DNA of 33,812 bases from an uncultured Acetobacteraceae bacterium (GTDB taxonomy: Bacteria; Pseudomonadota; Alphaproteobacteria; Acetobacterales; Acetobacteraceae): NCBI GenBank assembly GCA_937902425.1, contig CALFNB010000261.1, positions 1-33,812 of the forward strand, given 5' to 3'. The notes under the pieces are model-generated. The model searched no databases. It was not told where the DNA came from and worked only from the letters and a program-made list of their open reading frames with translations. The position numbers were made by a program, and so were the translations under genes. Shown piece after piece: positions 25,043-33,504 of the stretch; within the stretch, counting starts at the first letter, position 1; the number at the start of each line of letters is the position of its first letter.

Positions 25043-25293
25043 CCTCGTCGTCAGATGGCCTGACTTCTGACCATGCCCGGTGTACCGCCCGCGGTTGTTC
25101 TGTTTGCCGATCGTACCTCTGGGCAAGCCGCCCCGTACCGCGAATGATGTCGGGCTTGCGCGCCGCTGGTGCGGACTCCAGCTCTGGAGTCCTCCCGGAG
25201 TGGCCCAGGCGCCGTGCCACCAGGCGAAAAACGCTCTTCAGTATCATGCGTGAGACAGGGGCCCTTCAATACCGCACCTGTTCCTGGCCAACC
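25043..25293. other. Convergent intergenic region
   Basis: This 251 bp region lies between the converging ATP-grasp and pyruvyl transferase genes. It contains a perfect inverted repeat (25173-25192) but no gene I can support; short frames on both strands lack any family resemblance. Confidence 0.5.
25173..25192. repeat. Perfect inverted repeat between convergent genes
   Basis: GGACTCCAG and CTGGAGTCC form a 9 bp stem with only two bases between. It lies between two convergent transcripts, where a bidirectional terminator would be expected, but there is no T-run on either side. It could be a Rho-independent-like pause site or a protein-binding palindrome. Confidence 0.4.
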
Positions 25294-26277
25294 TCAGTAG
25301 ACCGAGGTCCGCGCCAGGTCGGTCAGCGACATTTGAACCAACCCACTCACGCCCCGCGCATCCTGGCCACAGTCCCCACCGGCCCGCGGCCAACCCCGCA
25401 TCGGCGACCGCCGCAACGCCTCAATCGCCTCCAGCATCCGTGACTGCGCTTCATCCAGCAGCGCGCTTCGCGACAACCGCGGCTCCACCTGAGCGACCGT
25501 GCGCAACCCCGAGGCCGCCCGGTCAACATACCGTTCCCGCGCGAAGCCCCGCAGCCACGCGGCCTGCCGGAGCAGCACCTTCCTGCCCATGTGGAAACGC
25601 GACAAATGCGTGAGATGCGCCTGCTCCAGCGCGGTCGACGGCGGCAGCGCGCGGAACGCGATATCCAGATCGAGGGTTTCCGCCCAGTCGATCCATTTCG
25701 GACGGTGTATGGGGGCCAGCGGCCGGATCGCGATCCAGGGCACCCGCAGCGCGTCGGCCACGATGATACCGTGCAAGGCCTCGCTGATCAGCACGCGGCA
25801 TCTGCCGATGGCGGCGATCACCGCCAGCGGATCGTCGCGTGGATCGATCAAGGTGACGCCGGCGCGCGCCGACACGTCCTGCCAGGCGCCGCGGACGGCA
25901 CTTTCAAAATGCGGCATGAAGCCGATGTCACGACTTTCGCGCGCCGGCGTCAGTCCGGCCAGCGGCAGCAAAGACGCCGGATCGCCGATGCCCATCGCGG
26001 CCGGCAGGCCCAGAAGCCGCGCCGTGCGTCTGCCGCGCACCCAATGCATAACCCAGGTCTCGTCGAGCGCGATCCGTGGTTGATATCCGCCATAACCCGA
26101 ACCCGCCACCACCTTCCTCACCTTCGGATCGTGACGATCGTCGAGGATTGAGCCGATGCCGAGGAATTGCGTGTCCGCGTTCCGGTCGAAGAAGTCGGGC
26201 AGTAATCTGGGCCACAGCAGACCGTTCAACTCGTCGCCGAAATTCCGATGCGATCCGCGCCATTGGTAAAGGATCAC
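25294..26277 (-). CDS. Polysaccharide pyruvyl transferase family protein
   Basis: Enzyme of 327 aa resembling the polysaccharide pyruvyl transferase family (PF04230, ExoV-like), which adds pyruvate ketals to sugars of exopolysaccharides. Visible landmarks are NFGDELNGLLWPRLL near the N-terminus, FLGIGSIL, and ISEALHGIIVADALRVPWIAI, the conserved S-x-x-HG helix. A C-terminal ~90-residue tail is not conserved. The start is GTG at 26277, overlapping the TGA stop of the upstream glycosyltransferase gene as GTGA. It is therefore in the same transcript and probably modifies the same glycan. Confidence 0.82.
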   Translation of the reverse strand: MILYQWRGSHRNFGDELNGLLWPRLLPDFFDRNADTQFLGIGSILDDRHDPKVRKVVAGSGYGGYQPRIALDETWVMHWVRGRRTARLLGLPAAMGIGDPASLLPLAGLTPARESRDIGFMPHFESAVRGAWQDVSARAGVTLIDPRDDPLAVIAAIGRCRVLISEALHGIIVADALRVPWIAIRPLAPIHRPKWIDWAETLDLDIAFRALPPSTALEQAHLTHLSRFHMGRKVLLRQAAWLRGFARERYVDRAASGLRTVAQVEPRLSRSALLDEAQSRMLEAIEALRRSPMRGWPRAGGDCGQDARGVSGLVQMSLTDLARTSVY

Positions 26278-27257
26278 GAAGCAGCCCGCGCCGAGGCGCC
26301 GGAAGGGGTTGGCCGGCCAGCACGGCGGGCCGCGTCGCTCACGCGCCAGCCCAGAGCGGCGCGGACGAAGCCAGCCGAATAGGCCCGTCGCCAGCGAGCC
26401 GCGAGAAACCGGGTGGATGTTTCAGGCCACGGAGCCGCCGGCGCGAACAGGGTGGCGACCAGCATTCGGCGCGGCAGTTCGCGCCAGACAGCATCGTTGT
26501 CCCGCAGCAACCGGCGGGTCAGGACTGTCGAGGCCCCTTGCCAGTAGAGACGCGACAACAGCCACTCCGGATTGAGCCGCGTCGCCTGGATCTGGTGGTG
26601 CACCACGATGCGTGAATCGTATCGCGCGGACAGTCCCTCGTCCTGCAGGCGCCACGCCAACTGGACATCCTCATCCGACAGCAGCACCCCGCCGACGCGG
26701 CCGATCCCGCGTCCGAAACCACCGGTGTTCAACAGCGAAGCCACGTGCACGACCATGTTGCAGCCGTACGGCTCCATCCCGGAGGGGAGATCGGCGGTCC
26801 GGAATTCGCCCAGGCCCTCATATTCGATGATCGACAGCAGGCCGCGCAGGGAATCGGGCCACCATGGCGGCAGTGGCGCCTCCCATTTCGGCAGAATTCG
26901 ACCGCCGAGCACCACAGGGCGGTCATTCCGCTCCGCGAGCGCGTCGGTGATCGCCGCCACCCAGTCCTCGGCGGGTATGGCGTCGTCGTCGATATAGGCG
27001 ATGTAGTCCGTCGTCGCGGCGTCCGCTCCGACATTGCGCGCCACGCTGACGCCAGGTTCATCGACGCGGATCAGGCGGGCGCCCGGATGCTGACGCGTGA
27101 GGTCTCGGAGTTCCGAGCGGGCGGGCTCCGGCGAGCCGCTGTCGACGATCAAGGTGGCGAAACGGTCTTCGGCCACTGTCTGACGGCGCAGGCCTCGCAG
27201 GCAGTCGCGCACGTAGCGGGGACGGTCATGGGTACAGATACAGACAGTCAGGTCCAT
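26274..27257 (-). CDS. Family 2 glycosyltransferase
   Basis: Glycosyltransferase of 327 aa with a GT-A fold. The N-terminal nucleotide-binding part begins DLTVCICTHDRPRYVRDCL, and the metal-binding acidic motif is IAYIDDDAIP (Asp90-92). The acceptor-side acidic motif appears in LLSDEDVQLAWRL. A weakly hydrophobic C-terminal region may touch the membrane. The ATG at 27257 starts directly at the domain; a reading to 27425 would add 56 unrelated residues. It probably transfers a sugar to a growing surface polysaccharide in the cytoplasm. The order is UDP-glucose dehydrogenase, this gene, then pyruvyl transferase, all on the minus strand. Confidence 0.88.
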   Translation of the reverse strand: MDLTVCICTHDRPRYVRDCLRGLRRQTVAEDRFATLIVDSGSPEPARSELRDLTRQHPGARLIRVDEPGVSVARNVGADAATTDYIAYIDDDAIPAEDWVAAITDALAERNDRPVVLGGRILPKWEAPLPPWWPDSLRGLLSIIEYEGLGEFRTADLPSGMEPYGCNMVVHVASLLNTGGFGRGIGRVGGVLLSDEDVQLAWRLQDEGLSARYDSRIVVHHQIQATRLNPEWLLSRLYWQGASTVLTRRLLRDNDAVWRELPRRMLVATLFAPAAPWPETSTRFLAARWRRAYSAGFVRAALGWRVSDAARRAGRPTPSGASARAAS

Positions 27258-27357
27258 GACCGACGCATACCTCTGGACGGTTGAGGAAAGGTTAATACCG
27301 CGCGCGGATGTGATCGCCCGTCGCGATTCGAACGATCGCGTCCATCGGGCCGCCGGC

Positions 27358-28668
27358 TCAGCCTGGCCGGCCGATACCCTGGTAGGCGAACCCCGCCTGG
27401 CGCATCGCGATCGGGTCCCAGGCATTGCGCAGGTCCACCAGCACGCGGCCGCGCATCGTATCGCGCAGCCGGGTGGGAGACAGCGCGCGAAACTCGTTCC
27501 ATTCGGTGATCAGAACGACGGCGTCCGCCCCGGATGCCGCGTCCAGCGCGTCGCGGCACCAGGTGACCGACTCCGGCAGCAACGGCCGTGCCTGGTCCAT
27601 GCCCTCGGGATCGAAGGCGCGGATCACGGCGCCATCGCCAGCCAGCCGCGACACGATCGGCAGCGCTGGCGAGTCGCGCATATCGTCGGTCTCCGGCTTG
27701 AACGTCAGCCCAAGCACCGCGATCGTCTTGCCGCGCACCGAGCCGCCGCAGGCGTTGATGACACGCATCGCCATGCTCGATTTGCGCGCGTCGTTGACCA
27801 GCACGGTCGCCTCCACGAGGCGGGAGGGCGCGCCGAAATCCTGCGCCGTGCGCACCAGCGCCAGCGTGTCTTTCGGGAAGCACGACCCGCCATAGCCAGG
27901 CCCCGGATGCAGGAATTTGCGGCCGATGCGGCCATCGAGGCCGATGCCGCGGGCGACGTCATGCACGTCGGCGCCAACCTTCTCACACAGATCGGCCATT
28001 TCGTTGATGAAGGTAACCTTCATCGCGAGGAAGGCATTGCCGGCGTATTTGGTCAGTTCCGCCGTTTCGATCCCGGTATGGACAATCGGGGTCTCGATCA
28101 GATTGAGCGGACGATAAAGCTGGCCCAGTACCTCCCGCGCGCGGTCGGTTTCCGCGCCGATCACCACACGGTCGGGGCGCATGAAATCGGTGATCGCGTT
28201 GCCTTCGCGCAGGAACTCGGGGTTGGAGGCGACGTCGATTTCCAGATCCGGCCGGACGGCGGCGACGATCTCCTTGATCCGCCGCCCGGTGCCGACCGGG
28301 ACGGTGGACTTGGTGACGATCACCGTGGGTGCGGTCAGCGCGCGCGCCACCTGCTCCACCGCCGCGTAGACGTAGGTCAGATCCGCGTGACCGTCGCCTC
28401 GGCGAGTCGGCGTGCCAACGGCGATGAACACGGCCTCGGCGTTCTGCACGCCCGCGGTCAGGTCGCCGGTGAACGCCAGTCGGCCGGCGGCCACATTCTC
28501 ATTCACCAGCTTTTCCAGACCCGGTTCGTAGATCGGCATCCGCCCGTCGCGCAGCGCGGCGAGTTTCCCGGCGTCGGCTTCCACCACGGTCACATCGGTG
28601 CCGAATTCAGCGAAGCAGGCGCCGGAGACGAGGCCGACATAGCCGCCACCGATCATCGTTATGCGCAC
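27358..28668 (-). CDS. ugd: UDP-glucose 6-dehydrogenase
   Basis: Makes UDP-glucuronate from UDP-glucose with two NAD+, a precursor for acidic surface polysaccharides. The protein is 436 aa, normal for the family. It shows the Rossmann start ITMIGGGYVGL, STVPVGTG (121-128), NPEFLREG (149-156), and the catalytic Cys263 in GYGGSCFPKD. The start codon is GTG at 28668 with an AAAAGGA sequence 8 bp upstream; ATG four codons later is less likely because it would cut into the first beta strand. It is 100 bp upstream of the glycosyltransferase gene. Close relatives such as UDP-ManNAc dehydrogenase share the fold, but the length and motifs favour UDP-glucose. Confidence 0.92.
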   Translation of the reverse strand: MRITMIGGGYVGLVSGACFAEFGTDVTVVEADAGKLAALRDGRMPIYEPGLEKLVNENVAAGRLAFTGDLTAGVQNAEAVFIAVGTPTRRGDGHADLTYVYAAVEQVARALTAPTVIVTKSTVPVGTGRRIKEIVAAVRPDLEIDVASNPEFLREGNAITDFMRPDRVVIGAETDRAREVLGQLYRPLNLIETPIVHTGIETAELTKYAGNAFLAMKVTFINEMADLCEKVGADVHDVARGIGLDGRIGRKFLHPGPGYGGSCFPKDTLALVRTAQDFGAPSRLVEATVLVNDARKSSMAMRVINACGGSVRGKTIAVLGLTFKPETDDMRDSPALPIVSRLAGDGAVIRAFDPEGMDQARPLLPESVTWCRDALDAASGADAVVLITEWNEFRALSPTRLRDTMRGRVLVDLRNAWDPIAMRQAGFAYQGIGRPG

Positions 28669-28888
28669 GGGGGAGAATCCTTTTCGCGGGTGCCCGGGAG
28701 GTTAAGCACAGGTGGGTGAGGGGTTTCCAGGATTTGCTGGCCCATTCCGGGCCGGGCGGTCGAACCACGGCTCATTTGATCCTCGCGCGCCGGTTTCAGC
28801 GCATTTCGGTCCAAGGATTTCGCCGCGATCCATGACGTTTCGAACCGTTAAGACGTAATGAACTGCCCCGGGACGTTTCATCGACCGC

Positions 28889-28926
28889 CATATGCGTGTC
28901 CCAAGGATTCCTGGGACACACATATG
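28889..28926. repeat. Long imperfect palindrome with CATATG ends
   Basis: CATATGCGTGTCCCA and TGGGACACACATATG are 15 bp arms with a single mismatch, separated by eight bases (AGGATTCC). It lies in the middle of a divergent intergenic region, far from either stop codon, and has no T-run. It is therefore more likely an operator or structured element than a terminator. Confidence 0.55.
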
Positions 28927-29033
28927 GCCGCGCAACCAGCCGAATTCATCGCCGCAGCCGTTGCGCTGCTCGCGTCAATCCGCGACCGGGCGCCCTCAGG
29001 CGTTGCCACCGGCGGCGAACAAATCGAGGGTAT

Positions 29034-29049
29034 TTAACCGTTCATTAAC
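29034..29049. promoter_or_regulatory. CtrA-type binding site (TTAA-N7-TTAAC)
   Basis: TTAACCGTTCATTAAC matches the full consensus TTAA-N7-TTAAC recognised by the alphaproteobacterial cell-cycle/motility regulator CtrA. It sits 40 bp upstream of the Cache-protein start, so it overlaps or adjoins the promoter of the Cache/GGDEF-EAL pair. The match is direct; regulation by CtrA is inferred. Confidence 0.5.
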
Positions 29050-29088
29050 ATATCCATGCGACGCTTCCGGTGGTGAACGGAGGTATCA

Positions 29089-29547
29089 ATGGCGCATGCC
29101 GCCCAAACAACCGGCGTTATGGTGGCCGCCTGCCTGGCGCTCAGTGCACTGGCCTCCGCCAGCACACCTGAGCAAGCCAGGACCTTCGCCGAACGCGCCG
29201 TCGCCCATGTCCGTGAGGTCGGACGAGATCGCGCATTCGCCGACTTCAGCCGCACCGATGGCGGTTTCGTCGATGGGGACCTCTATGTGTATTGCCAGGA
29301 CGTCAGCGGCGTCGTCCTGGCGCATGGTGCCAACCCGGCGATCGTCGGCAAGAACCTGGGCGGAGTGCGGGACCCCGATGGCCGCTATCCGAATGTCGAA
29401 CTCAATCGCATGGGTCTGGACAACGGTTTCGGTTGGGTAAGGTTCCGCTGGCCCAACCCGGCGACCAATCTTATCGCCAACAAGGTCGCTTACGTCATTA
29501 AGGTCGATGACCATACGGTCTGCGGCTCCGGCTATTACGAGCCGTGA
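29089..29547 (+). CDS. Secreted Cache-domain protein
   Basis: Small protein of 152 aa with a Sec signal peptide (hydrophobic stretch VMVAACLALSALASAS) and a mature part resembling a single Cache domain. The sequence DLYVYCQDVSGVVLAHGAN followed by IVGKNLGGVRDPDG and later GWVRFRWPNP is the usual strand-loop pattern. Such domains bind small ligands outside the inner membrane. The CGGAGG ribosome-binding site, 6 bp before the ATG, is strong. It precedes the GGDEF-EAL gene by 7 bp and so probably acts as the ligand-sensing partner of that membrane protein (inference). No membrane anchor or lipobox is seen. Confidence 0.75.
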   Translation: MAHAAQTTGVMVAACLALSALASASTPEQARTFAERAVAHVREVGRDRAFADFSRTDGGFVDGDLYVYCQDVSGVVLAHGANPAIVGKNLGGVRDPDGRYPNVELNRMGLDNGFGWVRFRWPNPATNLIANKVAYVIKVDDHTVCGSGYYEP

Positions 29548-29554
29548 GCCCGAC

Positions 29555-32092
29555 GTGATCCGATATTTCCGGAACCTGCCGCTCGCTCGCAAGGTCCTCC
29601 TGATCCCCGGTCTGACTTTGCTGCTCCTGGGATCGATCCTCGGGCTCGCAGTGAACGATGCGGCCACTCATATAACGAGCCTGAAACACCAGAAAGATAA
29701 TGCGTTCGCGCCGTTGTACCGTGGGTTGGTCCTGAAAGACCACATGAGTTCGGTCCATGGCCAGTTGTTCGCTCTGCTATCCAAGCGAGCGACCGAAGAC
29801 GACCCCGTCGGATGGAAACGCCAGGCGGCGTCAAGCGTGCGGGCCTTGGCCCAGCAACGAGTTTCACTGAACGCGCTGACGGACGGCGTGCGTGGACTGG
29901 TTCCAGACGAACGGCTGGATGCGCTGACGAAGGCGTACGAACTCTATTCCGTCGCCGCCCTGAACGCGATCGACATAGCCGCCAGCAACGCCAATTACGG
30001 TGAGATGATGATGATCGGCGCCGACGCCAGTTTTGGTGAGTTGCGCCCGGTGTTCGATCGGCTGCTCGACGCGTTGGCCGAACGCCTGGCGACGCGAACG
30101 GAGAGTGTGATCCAGCGTGCCAGGTTGGCGGAAATCGCCATGATTGGTCTGGGCTTCCTGGCGGCGGTCCTCACGCTGTTCGGCTCGATCGCCGTTGGAC
30201 GTGGCATCGCGCGGCCGATTTCCGGACTGACCACCATCATCAGACGGCTGGCTGATGGCGATACCGCCGCGGCGCCATTCGACATCGAACGCCGCGATGA
30301 GGTCGGAGAAATCGCGCGCGCGGTCGAAGTATTCCGGAACAACGCGATCGCGAACAAGGTCGCCGAGGCGGAATTGTCGCACGCGCACTGGCAATTGGAC
30401 CTCGCGCTTAACAATATGTCCCACGGGCTTTGTCTGTTCGACGATCAAGGCAGAGTACAACTCCATAATCGCCAGGTCCACGAAGTCACGGGCATACCGC
30501 CGGACAAGATTTGGAAAGGACTGCCATACCGCGACCTGCTCGTACAAGCCGCCGCCGCTGGCCTGGTACCCGAGTCCGACGTGGAGCGGACCGACGAACT
30601 TCTGAAGGCGGCACTGGCGGGAGGGGCGCGGTCGCGTCTCGAAACCGGTATGCCCAATGGACGCAGCGTGATGATCTGCCGGCAACCGCTGCCCGAAGGC
30701 GGCTGGGTGGCGACCTATGAGGACACCACCGAGCTACGACGGAGTGAGAAGCACATTGCCTACCTTGCCCGTCACGACCCGCTGACCGCGCTACCGAACC
30801 GCCGTGTGTTTCGGGAAAAGCTGGAACAGGCCCTGGCACGGGTTGACCGCGGCGAGCGCTTCGCGGTGCTGTGCCTCGATCTGGATCACTTCAAGAAAGT
30901 CAATGATACGCTTGGCCACGATGTGGGGGACGCGCTGTTGCGCACCGTCGCCGAGCGTCTTCAGGCGTGCGTGCGCGAGGTCGACACCGTCGCCCGACTC
31001 GGCGGCGACGAGTTCGCGATCCTTCAGGAGAATGTCGAGGATGCCAAAAGCGCCGCGCTGCTCGCGACGCGGATCATCGACGTCATCCGCGGTACCCATG
31101 AAATCGATGGGCATCAGGTGGCGACCGGTACCAGCATCGGCATCGCCATGGCACCGGAAAGCGCCACCTCGGCGGACACCTTGCTGAAAAACGCCGATAT
31201 CGCATTGTATTTCGCGAAAGCGGAGCGCGGGCGCTTTAACTTTTTCGAGCTGGATATGGCCGAGCATCTGCAACGGCGCCGCGTCATGGAAATTGACCTG
31301 CGCCATGCCATCGCGCGCCAGGAGTTCGAACTGCACTACCAACCGTTGGTTGCCCTCGACCGCGGCCGGGTCGTCGCGTTCGAGGCACTCGTCCGCTGGC
31401 ATCATCCCGAGCGCGGCATGATCCCGCCCGCCGAATTCATCCCCCTGGCCGAGGAAACCGGCCTCATTGTCCCGCTTGGCGAGTGGATCCTCGCCACCGC
31501 CTGCCGCGAGGCCGTCAGCTGGCCGGACGACATCAAGGTCGCGGTCAATCTCTCCTCCGTTCAATTCAAGGGGGATCAGCCATACGAGATGGTCACCCAG
31601 GCCCTGCATGAGAGCCGTTTGCCATCGCATCGGCTGGAACTTGAAATCACCGAATCAGTGCTGATGAATGACAACGCGCGGGCCTTCGCCATGTTGCACC
31701 GCATTCGCGGCCTTGGCGTGAGCATCTCGATGGATGATTTTGGCACCGGCTATTCGTCTCTGAGCTATCTGCACAAATTCCCATTCGACAAGATCAAGAT
31801 CGATCGGTCGTTCGTGGCCGGCATCACCCGCGAGGGTGGGACCAGCGAAATCGTCCGCGCCATCACCGCGCTCAGCCGCGGTCTGGGCATGACGACCGTG
31901 GCCGAGGGAGTCGAAACCGACGAACAACTCTGGCGGCTGCGGAACGAAGGCTGTGCCGAGGTGCAAGGCTTTCTGTTCAGCCGGCCGGTCCCGGCGCCCG
32001 AGGTACCGCGGATCCTCGCGAGAATGAATGGCGCGGAGGCGGTCCCCGCCATGCTCGGACGGATCAACGCCCAGGAGGCGGCGGTGGCATGA
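29555..32092 (+). CDS. Membrane HAMP-PAS-GGDEF-EAL protein (cyclic-di-GMP turnover)
   Basis: Membrane sensor of 845 aa. One helix near residues 11-31 and a second near 185-210 enclose a helical periplasmic domain. A HAMP domain, a PAS domain (ALNNMSHGLCLFDDQGRVQLHN) and the two catalytic domains follow. The diguanylate cyclase motif is intact (LGGDEF) with the inhibitory RxxD site (REVD) five residues before it. The phosphodiesterase has FEALVRW, NLSSVQF, ELEITES, DDFGTGYSSL, KIDRSF and AEGVET, so both activities are possible. The GTG at 29555, 7 bp after the Cache gene stop, begins a typical VIRYFRNLPLARKVLL N-terminus. An ATG at 29507 would overlap the neighbour by 41 bp. Likely role: ligand-controlled c-di-GMP level in the choice between motility and surface growth. 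Confidence 0.92.
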   Translation: MIRYFRNLPLARKVLLIPGLTLLLLGSILGLAVNDAATHITSLKHQKDNAFAPLYRGLVLKDHMSSVHGQLFALLSKRATEDDPVGWKRQAASSVRALAQQRVSLNALTDGVRGLVPDERLDALTKAYELYSVAALNAIDIAASNANYGEMMMIGADASFGELRPVFDRLLDALAERLATRTESVIQRARLAEIAMIGLGFLAAVLTLFGSIAVGRGIARPISGLTTIIRRLADGDTAAAPFDIERRDEVGEIARAVEVFRNNAIANKVAEAELSHAHWQLDLALNNMSHGLCLFDDQGRVQLHNRQVHEVTGIPPDKIWKGLPYRDLLVQAAAAGLVPESDVERTDELLKAALAGGARSRLETGMPNGRSVMICRQPLPEGGWVATYEDTTELRRSEKHIAYLARHDPLTALPNRRVFREKLEQALARVDRGERFAVLCLDLDHFKKVNDTLGHDVGDALLRTVAERLQACVREVDTVARLGGDEFAILQENVEDAKSAALLATRIIDVIRGTHEIDGHQVATGTSIGIAMAPESATSADTLLKNADIALYFAKAERGRFNFFELDMAEHLQRRRVMEIDLRHAIARQEFELHYQPLVALDRGRVVAFEALVRWHHPERGMIPPAEFIPLAEETGLIVPLGEWILATACREAVSWPDDIKVAVNLSSVQFKGDQPYEMVTQALHESRLPSHRLELEITESVLMNDNARAFAMLHRIRGLGVSISMDDFGTGYSSLSYLHKFPFDKIKIDRSFVAGITREGGTSEIVRAITALSRGLGMTTVAEGVETDEQLWRLRNEGCAEVQGFLFSRPVPAPEVPRILARMNGAEAVPAMLGRINAQEAAVA

Positions 32093-32103
32093 CCAGACGG
32101 CTG

Positions 32104-33369
32104 TTACGAGAGGAGGCTCTCCGCGATCGACGTCAGGCCTGGAACGCGATTCGCCGGCCCCATCGCGGCGAGCGTCGGCTTGCCGCGGAAATGGCGCGCC
32201 GCCGAGCGTTGGACGTCTTGCGCGGTCACCGCCATGATCTTTCGCACGGTTTCCTCGGTGGTCAGCACTCGGCCGAACACCTGGATTTGCCGCGCGAGTT
32301 GCTCGCACCGGCTACCGGTGCTTTCCAGCGACATCAGCACGCTCGCCTTCACCTGCGCCTTGGCGCGGGCCAGTTCCACCTCGGTGACCGAGGTCTGCAC
32401 CTTGCGCAGTTCCTCCAGCGTGACCGGCATCAGTTCCTCGGCCTCGCTCTCGCCGGTCCCGGCGTAGATGCCGAACAGGCCGCCATCCATGTAGGGCTGC
32501 GCGAAGGAGTAGATCGAGTAAACCAGCCCGCGCTTTTCGCGGATCTCCTGAAACAGCCGCGACGACATGCCGCCGCCGAGCACCGTGGAGAGCAGCAGCG
32601 TCGGATAGTAATCCGGATCGGAATACCCGACCGAGGGAAATCCCAGCACGATGTGGACCTGATCGAGATCGCGATCCTCCCGAAATTCGCCACCTTGATA
32701 AGTGCCATTCTCCATGCCCGGCGGCACCTGAGCCGGTAGATCGGCGAAATGCCGCCGCACCAGATCGAGGATCTGGGTGTGCTCCAGCTTGCCGGCGGCG
32801 GCCACGACGACATTCGGCGGCGCGTAATGCCGCTTCATGTAGCCGGTCAGGATCGTGCGCGGCATCTCCCGGATGCCCTCCTCGGTCCCCAGGATCGGCC
32901 GGCCGAGGGATTGCAGCGGATAGGCGACCTCCTGGAAGTGGTCGAAGATGATGTCGTCCGGCGTATCGTTGGCCTGGCCGATTTCCTGCAGGATGACGCC
33001 GCGTTCGCGCTCCATCTCCTCCGGCTCGAACGTCGAGTGGGTCAGGATGTCGCCGATGATGTCGGCGGCGAGCGCGGTGTCTTCCTTCAGCACCTTGACG
33101 TAATACGCGGTCTGTTCGCGCGCGGTGTAGGCGTTGATGTGGCCGCCCACCGCCTCGATCTCCTCGGCGATGGCGGCGGCGGAGCGGGTCTCGGTCCCCT
33201 TGAACGCCATGTGTTCCAGGAAATGCGAGACGCCGTTCTCGGCCGCGGTCTCGTTGCGGGATCCGGTGGCGACATAGGCGCCGAAGGAGACGGTCTCGAC
33301 CCGGTCCATGCGCTCGGTCACGATGGTCAGGCCGGAGGCCAGGCGGGTGGTCTGGATGGCTTCGTTCAC
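32104..33369 (-). CDS. M16-family zinc peptidase (mitochondrial processing peptidase-like)
   Basis: Metallopeptidase of 421 aa. The inverted zinc motif HxxEH is present as HFLEH (49-53), followed by MAFKGT and, about 70-80 residues later, glutamates in ERERGVILQE that include the third ligand. The C-terminal half contains the R/Y substrate-binding segment (EKRGLVYSIYSF). No signal peptide is seen, so it is probably cytoplasmic. I chose GTG at 33369, whose product starts NEAIQTTRLASGLTIVTE as in other bacterial members. The longer frame to 33477 reads through a tandem repeat and looks non-coding. The gene converges on the GGDEF-EAL gene with only 11 bp between them. In many alphaproteobacteria this gene follows threonine synthase, but that is not visible here. 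Confidence 0.9.
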   Translation of the reverse strand: MNEAIQTTRLASGLTIVTERMDRVETVSFGAYVATGSRNETAAENGVSHFLEHMAFKGTETRSAAAIAEEIEAVGGHINAYTAREQTAYYVKVLKEDTALAADIIGDILTHSTFEPEEMERERGVILQEIGQANDTPDDIIFDHFQEVAYPLQSLGRPILGTEEGIREMPRTILTGYMKRHYAPPNVVVAAAGKLEHTQILDLVRRHFADLPAQVPPGMENGTYQGGEFREDRDLDQVHIVLGFPSVGYSDPDYYPTLLLSTVLGGGMSSRLFQEIREKRGLVYSIYSFAQPYMDGGLFGIYAGTGESEAEELMPVTLEELRKVQTSVTEVELARAKAQVKASVLMSLESTGSRCEQLARQIQVFGRVLTTEETVRKIMAVTAQDVQRSAARHFRGKPTLAAMGPANRVPGLTSIAESLLS

Positions 33370-33386
33370 TGTGTGCCTTGTTCCTG

Positions 33387-33464
33387 GGCTGAGACGTGGG
33401 GCTGAGACGTGGGGCGAAGACGTGGGCCTGAGACGTGGCGGGCTGAGACCGTTGGGCGAGACGG
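33387..33464. repeat. Tandem array of 13 bp units (ggctgagacgtgg)
   Basis: Two perfect copies of GGCTGAGACGTGG (33387-33412) are followed by two near copies (GGCGAAGACGTGG and GCCTGAGACGTGG) in exact 13 bp register to 33438. Two decayed copies reach 33464. The array is directly upstream of the M16 peptidase start. Because 13 is not a multiple of three, it does not look like coding sequence. Confidence 0.8.
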
Positions 33465-33504
33465 AAAGAGTCCTCAATATGGGTGTCGCGAGCGGTTCGC
33501 AACC

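Larger units (their letters stand above)
28669..29088. other. Divergent intergenic region
   Basis: About 420 bp between the divergent UDP-glucose dehydrogenase and Cache-protein genes. It contains a long inverted repeat (28889-28926) and a CtrA-type box (29034-29049), both listed separately. No small gene is supported. Confidence 0.6.

Noticed and set aside
23765-25126. A 453-codon minus-strand open frame
   Set aside because: Antisense to the ATP-grasp gene; no domain, odd composition.
27256-28719. A 487-codon plus-strand open frame opposite ugd
   Set aside because: The opposite strand encodes a full UDP-glucose dehydrogenase with its catalytic motifs; the plus-strand product has no recognisable domain.
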